From Chitinophagaceae bacterium (lineage in GTDB: Bacteria; Bacteroidota; Bacteroidia; Chitinophagales; Chitinophagaceae): a stretch of DNA of 64,000 nucleotides. The stretch spans positions 186,001 to 250,000 of the forward strand of contig JADJTY010000001.1 in assembly GCA_016710935.1 (NCBI GenBank), read 5' to 3'. The notes under the pieces were generated by a model. It saw only the letters and a program-made list of their open reading frames with translations. It did no database searches and had not been told where the DNA came from. Shown piece by piece: positions 32,693-41,079 of this stretch (its first letter is position 1; each line of letters opens with the position of its first letter). Made by a program: the position numbers and the translations under genes.

Positions 32693-34831
32693 TTATTTAC
32701 TACTAGGTAGCATTTTTATGAATTCTTCTTCACTTATAACATGGATGGCCGGAATTTTTTTAGCTTTCTCCAGTTTACTGCCTGCACTTTCACCTGCAAC
32801 CAGGTAATTTAACCTGCTGCTTACTGCGCCCAGTATCTTTCCGCCATTACGCTCTACCAGTGCTTCGGCATCACTTCTTTTTAATTGAGACAGCGTGCCT
32901 GTAAATAAAAAAGTAAGTCCTGAGAGGTTGCCATCTGTTACCGTACCCTTCTTTTCATTTTTTAATTGAACACCCAACTCTTCAAGCTTTTGTAATAATT
33001 TAAGGTTATCGGCATTGTGAAAAAAGGAATAAACCGTTTTAGCAACTTTTACACCAACATCATCCAGCTGCATGAGTTGTTCTTCGGAAAAAGCTGCAAA
33101 ATCTGTAAGATGATCTACTGCATTGGCAAGGGTTTTTGCAGTGGTTTCTCCAACATAGCGAATGCCAAGTGCATAAATGATCCGATTCAACGGTTGTTTT
33201 TTAGAATCTTCGATTGCCTGCTGCAGTTTGATTATTGACTTTTCGCCAAAACCATCCAGCTTGCCAATTTCATCATAAGGAAGGCTGTATATATCCGGAA
33301 TTGATCTCAGCAAACCCATTTCATAGAATTTACGCACATTGGCTTCGCCGAAGCTCCTGATATCCATGGCATCTTTACTTACAAAATGTATAATGCCTTC
33401 AGCAATTTGTGCCGGGCAGGTAAGGCTCACACAGCGCCAAACCGCATCTTCTTCAGGCTTGTATAAGGCACTGCTGCAAACCGGGCAAAGGGTAGGAAAT
33501 TCTATTTTCTTTTCATCACTTGTTCTCAGCTCTGGAAATGATTTTACGATCTGTGGAATCACATCGCCGCTTCGTTCAATCAAAATCGTATCTCCCAGCA
33601 TCAGATCCTTTTCTTTGATATACGCTTCGTTGTGGATGGAGATGCTGCCCACCGTAACACCGCCAACCTGCACCGGTTCAATTTTAGCAACCGGGGTAAC
33701 TGCGCCTGTACGGCCTACCTGAAACTCTACCGCCAGCAATTTACTGGTGCCCTGCCTGGCTTTAAATTTAAAAGCAATGGCCCAGCGCGGATGATGCGAT
33801 GTCATACCCAGGCGGTCCTGCAGTTTTAAATCGTTCACTTTTATCACCATGCCATCAATTTCATAACCCAGATTATCCCGTACTTTTTCAAAATCATGCA
33901 CATGTTTAATAACGGCATCAATGCCTTTAAAAACTTTCATTTCGTTTTTAGGGCTACGGAAACCCAGGTTCCAGAGCATTTCAAGCATACCGCTATGGGT
34001 TTCGGGTTTTTCCGCAGGATCCTGTGGAGCGTTTGCTGTTTTGGGTTGTGCAGTTGTTGCATGATCGTAACTCACATGATATAAAAACGCTTCAAGATTT
34101 CTTTTACTTACTTCTGCAGTGTCTTTAATTCTTAATGATCCGGCGGCAGCATTGCGTGGGTTAGCCAGTGGTGGAATACCTTCTTCAATCAATGCATCGT
34201 TGTAAGCTTTAAAATTATTTTTATTCATCAGTACTTCGCCACGTATCTCAATCTGCTCAATACCATACTCACTGAATTTTGCAGAGAGGGGCACTGATCT
34301 GATCTGCTTTACATTTAATGTAATTTCATCTCCTACTTCGCCATCTCCACGGGTAACGCCGCGGATTAGCATATCATCTTCGTAAACCAATGAAATACTG
34401 GCACCATCAAACTTTGGCTCTACACAATATTCAATTTCATGCAGGCCCGAAATTTCCCTTGCCTTGCGGTCAAAGTCCAGCAAATCATCTGCATTGTACG
34501 AGTTCTCCAGAGAAAGCATGGGCACCAGGTGCGGTGTTTTTGGAAAATCTTTGATCAAACCCTTGCCAACCCGTTGTGTGGGAGAATCTGTTGTTACTGC
34601 ACCGGGATTTTCTTTTTCAAAATGTTCCAGTAATTTATACAGGGTATCGTATTCAAAATCGCTGATCAGCGGATCGTTTTGTACGTAATAGCGGTACTCA
34701 TGAAAGCGCAGGCAGTTGCGGAGGTCTTCTGTATTATTTTTTACGATCCCTGAAATATTTGAAGCATTTACATTTGCCAGCCATTCGGTGGTTTTCTTTT
34801 GTAATGCAATTGTTTGTTCGTTATTGTACAT
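32693..34831 (-). CDS. ligA: NAD-dependent DNA ligase
   Basis: Essential replicative ligase. The 712-residue protein has domain Ia (HEYRYYVQNDPLISDFEYD), the adenylation domain with catalytic K140 in VEPKFDG, OB fold (VGRTGAVTPVAKIEP), a four-Cys zinc finger (CPVCSSAL and CVSLTCPAQ), helix-hairpin-helix repeats (LDGFGEKSI, LGIRYVG) and a C-terminal BRCT domain (GLTFLFTGTLSQLKRSDAE). A Pro/Lys/Thr-rich stretch near 260-280 (QPKTANAPQDPAEKPE) looks like an insertion within the adenylation domain. Start at 34831 leaves a short N-terminal arm of normal type. Confidence 0.97.
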   Translation of the reverse strand: MYNNEQTIALQKKTTEWLANVNASNISGIVKNNTEDLRNCLRFHEYRYYVQNDPLISDFEYDTLYKLLEHFEKENPGAVTTDSPTQRVGKGLIKDFPKTPHLVPMLSLENSYNADDLLDFDRKAREISGLHEIEYCVEPKFDGASISLVYEDDMLIRGVTRGDGEVGDEITLNVKQIRSVPLSAKFSEYGIEQIEIRGEVLMNKNNFKAYNDALIEEGIPPLANPRNAAAGSLRIKDTAEVSKRNLEAFLYHVSYDHATTAQPKTANAPQDPAEKPETHSGMLEMLWNLGFRSPKNEMKVFKGIDAVIKHVHDFEKVRDNLGYEIDGMVIKVNDLKLQDRLGMTSHHPRWAIAFKFKARQGTSKLLAVEFQVGRTGAVTPVAKIEPVQVGGVTVGSISIHNEAYIKEKDLMLGDTILIERSGDVIPQIVKSFPELRTSDEKKIEFPTLCPVCSSALYKPEEDAVWRCVSLTCPAQIAEGIIHFVSKDAMDIRSFGEANVRKFYEMGLLRSIPDIYSLPYDEIGKLDGFGEKSIIKLQQAIEDSKKQPLNRIIYALGIRYVGETTAKTLANAVDHLTDFAAFSEEQLMQLDDVGVKVAKTVYSFFHNADNLKLLQKLEELGVQLKNEKKGTVTDGNLSGLTFLFTGTLSQLKRSDAEALVERNGGKILGAVSSRLNYLVAGESAGSKLEKAKKIPAIHVISEEEFIKMLPSSK

Positions 34832-34875
34832 AAATAAGTCTCACTAAAGATAAAAAATTATCGCCTTAAAAAATA

Positions 34876-34944
34876 TCCCACTAAGAGCACAAAGATTTTT
34901 TATATAGATTATTATGCCTTTGTGGCCTTTGTGTCTTGTTGGGA
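34876..34944. repeat. Inverted repeat between ligA and the next gene
   Basis: TCCCACTAAGAGCACAAAG at the left is nearly complementary to CTTTGTGTCTTGTTGGGA at the right, with a 30-nt AT-rich centre. It is one of several unrelated palindrome families filling spacers in this window. Confidence 0.65.
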
Positions 34945-34954
34945 AATAAAATCA

Positions 34955-36043
34955 TCAGCCCGGAATAATATGCTGCAGGTGTTTTTGTAAAACCAATTTT
35001 AATTGCCTTTTTACAATGGTACCCATGGTGCTGCATTTAGAAAAATAATTGGTATTAAAATGCAGGTTCAGTTCTTCTTTCAGCATTTTTATTTTGTGGT
35101 ATTCAGATATTTCATCTTTGATCATAATGCTCAACAGCTCCATCAGTTGTTTGTGGCTGGTAACAGCCCGGTAGGCCATGGCCGTTTGTTCTTCTGCCTG
35201 GTACTGTTCAATTACATCGGGGCTCAGGGTTTTTAAAACCAATTCCACATACTCATAATTCTCGCGGTAGAACTGCGGCAGGTACAGGTTTTTGCGGCCT
35301 TCGTAACTCTGCTGGTCAAAGTCAATGGCACGCAGGCGGTATTGATAATCTTCAATATCGGGTGTAATATCCACCACAAAATTATAACTGCGCATATCGC
35401 CCAGAAGCCTGGCAAAACAGCGTTCATTAAATTTTACAAACTCTTTGGCAATGCGTATTTTATTTGTTTCGGGCAGTTGCAGATAGTCTTCTAAAAAAAC
35501 ATCACCCGGTATGCCGGCGATGTGTTCTTCCACCAATGTTCCTTTATGAAATAAGAATTTTATCCGGTTAGGGCTTAAGAGGTCTTCCAGTTCCAGTCCG
35601 TAAATACGTGAGGCGTCTTCGGCTTTAATATAGTAGTGATCGTAATTATCGTTAATGCGGTTGATGATGCGTATCCGGAAGGGCACGCTGTTGCCAAATT
35701 CGCAAAAATCTATGCGTTCCACATCCAGGTGTTTTACAAAGCTCAGATTGCCTTCTGTTTTTAAAGCGGCGTAGGTTTTTATCAGTCCTTCTTTTAAAAA
35801 TTCCATTTCCTTCAGGTCGTAAGTGGCCGTTTCCCAATGGGTAAGTTTTCCTTTTTTATTGCGCAATGAAGTGGTGTGGCGGTAATTTAAGAGGTCTTTG
35901 TATTCAACGGGCAGTTTAATGTCGCGGCCATATTGATGCAGGTATTTCTGCAGCCTTTCACTTACAGGAAACAGGTCCTTTTTCATCAGGGGACGGTCTG
36001 AATCGTTTTTTATTTTGGCGTTGATGATCTGGTTGAACTGCAT
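34955..36043 (-). CDS. Conserved protein of unknown function, weakly kinase-like
   Basis: About 362 residues when started at ATG 36043; an upstream ATG at 36067 would add eight residues encoded by the edge of a repeat and is less likely. No signal peptide or membrane helix. The central part, FARLLGDMRSYNFVVDI and YRLRAIDFDQQSYEGRKN, vaguely recalls the catalytic and DFD-type metal motifs of aminoglycoside-phosphotransferase or HipA-like kinases, preceded by a possible lid (FLFHKGTLVEEHIAGIPGDVF). This resemblance is only a pattern reading. The gene stands alone upstream of ligA. Confidence 0.7.
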   Translation of the reverse strand: MQFNQIINAKIKNDSDRPLMKKDLFPVSERLQKYLHQYGRDIKLPVEYKDLLNYRHTTSLRNKKGKLTHWETATYDLKEMEFLKEGLIKTYAALKTEGNLSFVKHLDVERIDFCEFGNSVPFRIRIINRINDNYDHYYIKAEDASRIYGLELEDLLSPNRIKFLFHKGTLVEEHIAGIPGDVFLEDYLQLPETNKIRIAKEFVKFNERCFARLLGDMRSYNFVVDITPDIEDYQYRLRAIDFDQQSYEGRKNLYLPQFYRENYEYVELVLKTLSPDVIEQYQAEEQTAMAYRAVTSHKQLMELLSIMIKDEISEYHKIKMLKEELNLHFNTNYFSKCSTMGTIVKRQLKLVLQKHLQHIIPG

Positions 36044-36061
36044 GGTGTAAAGATAATGAAA

Positions 36062-36093
36062 CCTCACCCAACCCTCTCCCCGGGGAGAGGACT
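36062..36093. repeat. GC-rich palindromic repeat (CTCTCCCCGGGGAGAG core)
   Basis: CCTCACCCAACCCTCTCCCC is followed by the complementary GGGGAGAGG and ACT. This is the intergenic form of the C/G hairpin family also found inside paaG and paaB. Confidence 0.7.
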
Positions 36094-36182
36094 CTAGAGC
36101 CTGATATTTTAGAGCCCAATTTGTATAGCTACATGGGGTAGCTCAATTGATTTACCTTATTTTTGAAAACTAAAAAGATACT

Positions 36183-37835
36183 ATGTTACTAAAAAGATTG
36201 CTTGCCACTTGCCTGTTGCTTATTGCCTTTTGCCAATTGATTTCATCCTGTAAGTTTAGCCAAAAGGCCGATCTTATTATTCATCATGCAAAAATTTATA
36301 CGGTTGATGACAGTTTTTCGGTTGCAGAAGCCATGGTGATAAGCGATGGAAAGATAATTGCCATTGGTAAAAACGATGATATACTAAAGCAGTATGAATC
36401 TGATTCTGTAAAAGATGCCGGAGGCAAGGCTGTTTTTCCGGGGTTTAACGATGCACATGCACATTTTGTTGGTTATGCCATGAGCTTATTAACTGTAAAC
36501 CTGGTTGATACAAAAAGCTGGGAAGAAGTAGTGGCAAAGTGCAGCGAATTTGCAAAAACTTTACCGGCGGGGGCATGGTTAACGGGCCGGGGATGGGATC
36601 AGAATGACTGGGCTGTAAAAGAGTTTCCGGATAATACAAAGCTGAATGAACTATTTCCCGACAGGCCTGTGATTATTACCCGTATTGATGGACATGCTGC
36701 CATGGCAAACCAGAAAGCATTAGAACTTGCCGGTGTAAAACCCGGATATAAATTAACCGGTGGCGATATTGAAGTAAAGGATGGTAAACTTACCGGCCTG
36801 CTGATAGACAATGCGGTGGATCTTGTTTCATCAAAAATACCTGCGCCCGACCTGGCTCAAACCACAAAAGCTTTACTCCTTGCGCAGGAAAATTGTTTTG
36901 CTGTAGGGTTAACCTCTTTACATGATTGCGGACTTGATTTTGCAACCGTTGAAAAAATTGAAGCCCTGCAAAAAAGCGGGGAACTAAAAATGCGTATGAA
37001 CATCATGCTGAGCGATGCCAAAGAAAATTATGACTATGCTTTTAAAAGAGGAAAGATAAAAACTGATTACCTGAATGTAAGTTCATTTAAAGTATATGCT
37101 GATGGGGCGCTGGGTTCACGTGGCGCCAGCTTATTGGAGCCGTACACCGATAAGCCGGACTGGAGTGGTTTTTTATTGAGTGCACCTGAACATTTTGATT
37201 CGGTTGCTAATATTATTTATGCAAAGGGCTGGCAAATGTGTACCCATGCCATTGGAGATAGTGGCAACAGAACCATTCTTAAAACGTATGCTAAATATTT
37301 AAAAGGCAAAAACGATCTGCGCTGGCGTATTGAACATGCGCAGGTGGTTAATCAAAATGATTTTAACATGTTTGGCGAGCATAGTATTATTCCATCTGTA
37401 CAACCAACACATGGTACATCTGATATGTATTGGGCCGGCGACAGGCTTGGCCCCGTAAGGGTTAAAGGGGCATATGCCTATAAGCAATTGCTGCAGCAAA
37501 ATAACTGGATACCATTGGGTACCGATTTCCCGGTGGAAGATATCAGCACTTTTAAAACCTTTTTTGCATCGGTTGTAAGGCAGGATAGCAAAGGCTTTCC
37601 TGCAGGGGGGTACCAGATGGAAAATGCACTGACCCGTGAAGAAACTTTAAGAGGCATGACCATCTGGGCAGCCAAAGCAAGTTTTGAAGAAAAGCAAAAA
37701 GGAAGTTTGGAAAAAGGAAAGTTGGCAGATTTTATTATACTGGATACTGATCTGATGAGTTGTGAAGCGGATGCAATTCTAAAAACCAAAGTAATTGCAA
37801 CCTATAGTAGTGGTAAGAAGGTGTATGGGAAGTAA
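36183..37835 (+). CDS. Exported amidohydrolase (YtcJ-like), predicted lipoprotein
   Basis: A 550-residue metal-dependent hydrolase with a lipoprotein signal (LLIAFCQLISSC, lipidation near C23), so probably anchored in the envelope. Amidohydrolase features of the YtcJ/Amidohydro_3 group: FPGFNDAHAHFVG (H-x-H), TRIDGHAAMANQKAL, a long SSFKVYADGALGSRGASLL, CTHAIGDSGNRT, WRIEHAQVV, PTHGTSDMYWAG and GTDFPVEDISTF. The substrate is unknown. A TATTTTTG -7-like box at 36158-36165 precedes it without a well-placed -33. It ends before a strong terminator and stands alone. Confidence 0.88.
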   Translation: MLLKRLLATCLLLIAFCQLISSCKFSQKADLIIHHAKIYTVDDSFSVAEAMVISDGKIIAIGKNDDILKQYESDSVKDAGGKAVFPGFNDAHAHFVGYAMSLLTVNLVDTKSWEEVVAKCSEFAKTLPAGAWLTGRGWDQNDWAVKEFPDNTKLNELFPDRPVIITRIDGHAAMANQKALELAGVKPGYKLTGGDIEVKDGKLTGLLIDNAVDLVSSKIPAPDLAQTTKALLLAQENCFAVGLTSLHDCGLDFATVEKIEALQKSGELKMRMNIMLSDAKENYDYAFKRGKIKTDYLNVSSFKVYADGALGSRGASLLEPYTDKPDWSGFLLSAPEHFDSVANIIYAKGWQMCTHAIGDSGNRTILKTYAKYLKGKNDLRWRIEHAQVVNQNDFNMFGEHSIIPSVQPTHGTSDMYWAGDRLGPVRVKGAYAYKQLLQQNNWIPLGTDFPVEDISTFKTFFASVVRQDSKGFPAGGYQMENALTREETLRGMTIWAAKASFEEKQKGSLEKGKLADFIILDTDLMSCEADAILKTKVIATYSSGKKVYGK

Positions 37836-37871
37836 TTTCCCGGGAACAGCATTTCACCTGAGAACTAACAC

Positions 37872-37899
37872 GCGGCCCAATAAAATGGGCCGCTTTTTT
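37872..37899 (+). terminator. Intrinsic terminator of the amidohydrolase gene
   Basis: GCGGCCCA and TGGGCCGC form a perfect 8-bp stem with a six-base loop followed by six T. Confidence 0.9.
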
Positions 37900-37991
37900 A
37901 TACTTTTTGCTGATGAGTAAAATAATTGGTCAAAATTATTACTGATAATCAATAAGTTATAAAAGCGCATGTAAAAATACTTCCCATTTTC

Positions 37992-38024
37992 TTTGGCAGA
38001 TAGGGTTATTTGCAGTTACCTTCG
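37992..38024 (+). promoter_or_regulatory. Candidate promoter of the rplM operon
   Basis: TTTG at 37992-37995 and TACCTTCG at 38017-38024 are separated by 21 nt. The -7 box has C in place of the second T of TTTG, as does the one in front of pyrH. Confidence 0.6.
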
Positions 38025-38028
38025 CCGT

Positions 38029-38092
38029 CCAAATTTAAAACCACGGGGATGGCTGTGGACAATGTCGAAAGACGAAACTTAAAAAAAATAAA
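38029..38092 (+). promoter_or_regulatory. Structured 5' leader of rplM, possible ribosomal-protein autoregulatory element
   Basis: Between the expected transcription start and the ATG are two hairpins: CCACGG-GGATGG-CTGTGG at 38041-38058 (6 bp with one G-U pair) and GTC-GAAA-GAC at 38064-38073 with a GNRA loop, followed by an A-rich start region. L13 leaders have been described in other groups; whether this belongs to one needs a covariance search. Confidence 0.4.
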
Positions 38093-38536
38093 ATGAGCAA
38101 ATTACATTTCACTACAAAACATGCGAACGAGGCTACCGTTACCCACAACTGGTACGTTGTGGATGGTACTAATCAAACCGTTGGTCGTATGTGTGCCCGT
38201 ATTGCGGCAGTTCTTCGTGGCAAGAACAAAGCATACTACACTCCACACGTTGATTGCGGAGATTTCATCATTGTTACCAATTGCGAAAAGGTAAAACTTA
38301 CCGGTAATAAAATGGATGAAAAGATCTATGACACTTTTAGTGGTTACCCAGGTGGCCGTAAAGAAGAAGTAGCAAAAGATTTATTAAGGCGCAGGCCGGA
38401 AGTGATCATCGAAAGAGCTATTAAAGGTATGTTGCCTAAAAACCGATTGGGCCGCCAGATGTACAAAAAACTCTTTGTATACCAGGGATCAGCGCATCCA
38501 CACGGAGCACAACAACCAAAAGAATTAAAATTCTAA
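38093..38536 (+). CDS. rplM: 50S ribosomal protein L13
   Basis: A 147-residue protein matching the family across its length: NWYVVDGTNQTVGRMCARIA, LRGKNKAYYTPHVDCGDFIIV, KIYDTFSGYPGGRKEE and AIKGMLPKNRLGRQMYKKL, ending with HGAQQPKELKF. It begins the rplM-rpsI-rpsB-tsf run and has its own promoter and a possible structured leader. The 71-nt spacer to rpsI contains a GC-rich palindromic repeat. The sequence before ATG is A-rich without a Shine-Dalgarno motif, as usual in this phylum. Confidence 0.98.
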   Translation: MSKLHFTTKHANEATVTHNWYVVDGTNQTVGRMCARIAAVLRGKNKAYYTPHVDCGDFIIVTNCEKVKLTGNKMDEKIYDTFSGYPGGRKEEVAKDLLRRRPEVIIERAIKGMLPKNRLGRQMYKKLFVYQGSAHPHGAQQPKELKF

Positions 38537-38567
38537 AACCCTCCGCCCCTAAAGGGGAACTGGAGTC
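38537..38567. repeat. GC-rich palindromic repeat between rplM and rpsI
   Basis: CCCTCCGCCCCTAAAGGGGAACTGGAGTC; core CCCCTAAAGGGG. The GGAGTC end is shared with the copy inside paaB. Confidence 0.75.
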
Positions 38568-38607
38568 GCTAATTAAAATAATTATTTAATTTAAAGACCA
38601 AGAAAAA

Positions 38608-38997
38608 ATGGAAAAACAAACAAACGCAGTCGGCCGCAGAAAAGAAGCTGTAACCCGCATTTTCCTTTCAAAAGGAGACGGAAAGATCACAGTTAACGGC
38701 AAGGACTACAAAACCTACTTCCCGTTGGTTTATTTACAAAACCAGGTAGAAGCGCCGTTAAAAACGGTTGAATCTGCTGATAAATTTGATGTAGTAGTTA
38801 ATGCTACAGGCGGTGGCGTAAAAGGACAGGCTGAAGCAACCAAGCTGGGTATTGCCCGTGCTTTGATTGAAGTAAGTGCTGATTACCGTCCGGCTTTAAA
38901 AGCTGCTGGTTTATTAAAGCGTGATCCACGTTCGGTTGAGCGTAAGAAACCAGGACGCAAGAAAGCAAGAAGAAGCTTCCAGTTCAGCAAACGTTAA
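38608..38997 (+). CDS. rpsI: 30S ribosomal protein S9
   Basis: A 129-residue protein with the S9 pattern: NAVGRRKEAVTRIFLSKGDGKITVNG at the N-terminus, VNATGGGVKGQAEATKLGIARAL in the middle and the basic C-terminal tail DPRSVERKKPGRKKARRSFQFSKR whose final residues contact tRNA in the P site. It follows rplM as in nearly all bacteria. Downstream a 104-nt spacer with an inverted repeat separates it from rpsB. Confidence 0.98.
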   Translation: MEKQTNAVGRRKEAVTRIFLSKGDGKITVNGKDYKTYFPLVYLQNQVEAPLKTVESADKFDVVVNATGGGVKGQAEATKLGIARALIEVSADYRPALKAAGLLKRDPRSVERKKPGRKKARRSFQFSKR

Positions 38998-39014
38998 TAC
39001 AGGCTGTTGGTTAA

Positions 39015-39072
39015 TGGTTCATAGTTCATGGCAATTGCCTTACTATCAACCATCAACTATGAACAATGAACC
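39015..39072. repeat. Inverted repeat between rpsI and rpsB
   Basis: GGTTCATAGTTCATGG at the left and CAACTATGAACAATGAACC at the right are largely complementary, built from the word GAACTATGAAC. Confidence 0.6.
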
Positions 39073-39101
39073 AAATTAAATAACATCATTAATAATAAAC
39101 A

Positions 39102-39992
39102 ATGGAAAATACTTCCTTACAACAGCAACTTTTAGAAGCAGGTGTACACTTTGGACATTTAAAGAAAAAGTGGAATCCTAAGATGTTGCCTTACATCTTT
39201 GCTGAAAAGAAAGGCATACACATTATCGACCTGAATAAAACCGTAGAAGGTTTACAGGAGTCTGCAGCGGCTTTAAAAGCAATTGCACGCAGTGGTAAGA
39301 AGATCATGTTTGTGGCTACCAAAAAGCAGGCTAAAGAGATCGTTAGCGACTGTGCACAACGTGTAAACATGCCTTTTGTAACCGAGCGTTGGTTAGGTGG
39401 TATGTTAACCAACTTCAACACCGTACGTAAGAGTGTTAAAAAAATGCAGAGCATCGAAAAAATGCTGGCTGATGGAAGCGCTGAAAGCTTAACCAAAAAA
39501 GAAAAATTAACACTTACACGTGATAAGGAAAAAATGGAAAAAGTGCTGGGTGGTATTGCGCAAATAAGCCGTGTACCTGCCGCTTTGTTTATGGTGGATA
39601 TAGGCCATGAGCACATTGCACTTGCCGAAGCAAGAAAATTAGGCATCAGCACTTTTGGTATGGTTGATACCAACTGCGATCCGAATAAAATTGACTTTGC
39701 AATTCCTGCAAATGATGATGCTACCAAATCAATTGCAATCATCGTTAATTATTTAACAGCGGCTATTGCAGAAGGTTTGCAGGAGCGCCAGGCAAATAAA
39801 GACGAAGACGAAAACAGCGATACGGAAGAAAGTGCCGAAGCAAAAGCAGCACGCTTTGAAGCTAAGCAAGATGGTGCCGATGACAGAAATAAACGTGGTG
39901 GTGGTAAAGGCATTGCCTCTCAGCCTAAGCGTCGTATAGCTGGTCCGGGCCAGGGTGGCAGAAGGCCAGCCGGTAGTGGTGGACCAAGGTAG
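39102..39992 (+). CDS. rpsB: 30S ribosomal protein S2 with long C-terminal extension
   Basis: Residues 1-225 match S2: QQLLEAGVHFGHLKKKWNPKM, IIDLNKTVEGL, GKKIMFVATKKQA, ERWLGGMLTNFNTVRKS and FGMVDTNCDPNKIDFAIPANDDA. From about 230 the protein carries an extra 65 residues: an acidic stretch (NKDEDENSDTEESAEAKA), then a basic Gly/Arg-rich tail (RGGGKGIASQPKRRIAGPGQ). The total of 296 exceeds the 230-260 of most S2 proteins. The stop codon is followed at once by a palindromic repeat. tsf follows as usual for this gene pair. Confidence 0.97.
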   Translation: MENTSLQQQLLEAGVHFGHLKKKWNPKMLPYIFAEKKGIHIIDLNKTVEGLQESAAALKAIARSGKKIMFVATKKQAKEIVSDCAQRVNMPFVTERWLGGMLTNFNTVRKSVKKMQSIEKMLADGSAESLTKKEKLTLTRDKEKMEKVLGGIAQISRVPAALFMVDIGHEHIALAEARKLGISTFGMVDTNCDPNKIDFAIPANDDATKSIAIIVNYLTAAIAEGLQERQANKDEDENSDTEESAEAKAARFEAKQDGADDRNKRGGGKGIASQPKRRIAGPGQGGRRPAGSGGPR

Positions 39993-40022
39993 GCCCCTAT
40001 CCCCTAAAGGGGGAAATGGAGA
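39993..40022. repeat. GC-rich palindromic repeat directly after rpsB
   Basis: GCCCCTATCCCCTAAAGGGG with following GAAATGGAGA; core CCCCTAAAGGGG as at 38537-38567. Confidence 0.7.
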
Positions 40023-40090
40023 AGATTGAAGCGAAGATTGGCTGGTTATTTTTTGAACCAATATCAAATCTTTAATCAACTTCAGTGGTT

Positions 40091-40106
40091 CCGATAGCTA
40101 TCGGGA
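40091..40106. repeat. Short palindrome CCGATAGCTATCGGGA
   Basis: The 14-nt perfect palindrome CCGATAGCTATCGG lies in the rpsB-tsf spacer; it may be one of the dispersed palindromes of this genome. Confidence 0.5.
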
Positions 40107-40142
40107 CACGCTTGTACACTAGTACATTGTTCGGTATTGAGG

Positions 40143-40170
40143 AATTTTTAATTTTTAATTTTTAATTTTT
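40143..40170. repeat. Four tandem AATTTTT units before tsf
   Basis: Four perfect 7-nt copies of AATTTTT lie directly upstream of the tsf start at 40178. They could keep the start region unstructured; slippage here could also vary in length between strains. Confidence 0.8.
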
Positions 40171-40177
40171 AATTCAC

Positions 40178-41002
40178 ATGAGTGTTACAATAACAGCAGC
40201 AGACATCAATAAATTACGTCAAACAACAGGAGCCGGTATGTTAGATTGCCGCAAAGCATTAACAGAAAGCAACGGCGATTTTGAAGCAGCTATTGACTGG
40301 TTGCGTAAACAGGGCCAGAAAGTTGCCGCCAAGCGCAGCGACCGTGAAGCCAAAGAAGGTGTGGTAATTGCACAAACAACTGCCGATCATAAAAGCGGTA
40401 TTGTACTTTGCATCAGTTGCGAAACTGATTTCGTTAGCAAGAATGCAGACTTTGTTGCCTTTGCACAATCTATTGCAGATGCAGCTATTGCCAACAATGT
40501 AAAAACTGCTGAAGAGTTAAACGGAGTTACCGTTAACGGATCAACAGTGGAAGAATTGATCAATGATAAATTAGCAGCTATTGGTGAAAAAATTGCTGTT
40601 TCAAAATTTGAAAGAGTAGATGCACCTTATGTTGCTTCTTATATACATGGTGCAAACCGTATGGGTGTTTTGGTATCAATGACCAAAGAAGCTGCTGACG
40701 CAGGTAAAGACGTAGCCATGCAGATTGCTGCTATGAATCCTTTGGCAGTTGATGAAACATCTATCAGCCAGGAAACAAAAGACAGGGAAAAAGCCATTGC
40801 TATTGAAATGATAAAAGCAGAAGGTAAACCTGCTGAAATGGCTGAAAAAATTGCTGATGGTAAAATGAACAAATTCTTTAAAGACAATACTTTAATGCAC
40901 CAGGCTTTTGTAAAAGACAACAGTAAATCTGTTGCCGATTATTTAAAAAGCGTTGATGCTGATCTGAAAGTTACCGATTTTAAAAGGGTAGCTCTAGGAT
41001 AA
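40178..41002 (+). CDS. tsf: Translation elongation factor Ts
   Basis: A 274-residue nucleotide exchange factor for EF-Tu. N-terminal UBA-like domain DINKLRQTTGAGMLDCRKALTE with the TGAGMMxCKKAL-type signature (residues 9-23), then AIDWLRKQGQKVAAKRSDREAKEG, CETDFVSKNADFVAFA and two core subdomains (SYIHGANRMGVLVSM). Complete and of normal length. It closes the ribosomal run and ends 22 nt before a strong terminator. Confidence 0.98.
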   Translation: MSVTITAADINKLRQTTGAGMLDCRKALTESNGDFEAAIDWLRKQGQKVAAKRSDREAKEGVVIAQTTADHKSGIVLCISCETDFVSKNADFVAFAQSIADAAIANNVKTAEELNGVTVNGSTVEELINDKLAAIGEKIAVSKFERVDAPYVASYIHGANRMGVLVSMTKEAADAGKDVAMQIAAMNPLAVDETSISQETKDREKAIAIEMIKAEGKPAEMAEKIADGKMNKFFKDNTLMHQAFVKDNSKSVADYLKSVDADLKVTDFKRVALG

Positions 41003-41024
41003 TATTGTTTCAATATAATTACTT

Positions 41025-41050
41025 AAGGGAATCATTAGATTCCCTTTTTT
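41025..41050 (+). terminator. Intrinsic terminator of the rpsB-tsf transcript
   Basis: AAGGGAATC-ATTA-GATTCCCTT is a perfect 9-bp stem with four-base loop followed by T. It shows that the next gene does not start at the in-frame ATG at 41005. Confidence 0.92.
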
Positions 41051-41079
41051 ATTTTACTTTTAAAATTAACTGCTCATAC

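Noticed and set aside
41005..41079. Upstream in-frame start of the UbiA gene
   Set aside because: This stretch contains the tsf terminator hairpin, so the start at 41080 is preferred.
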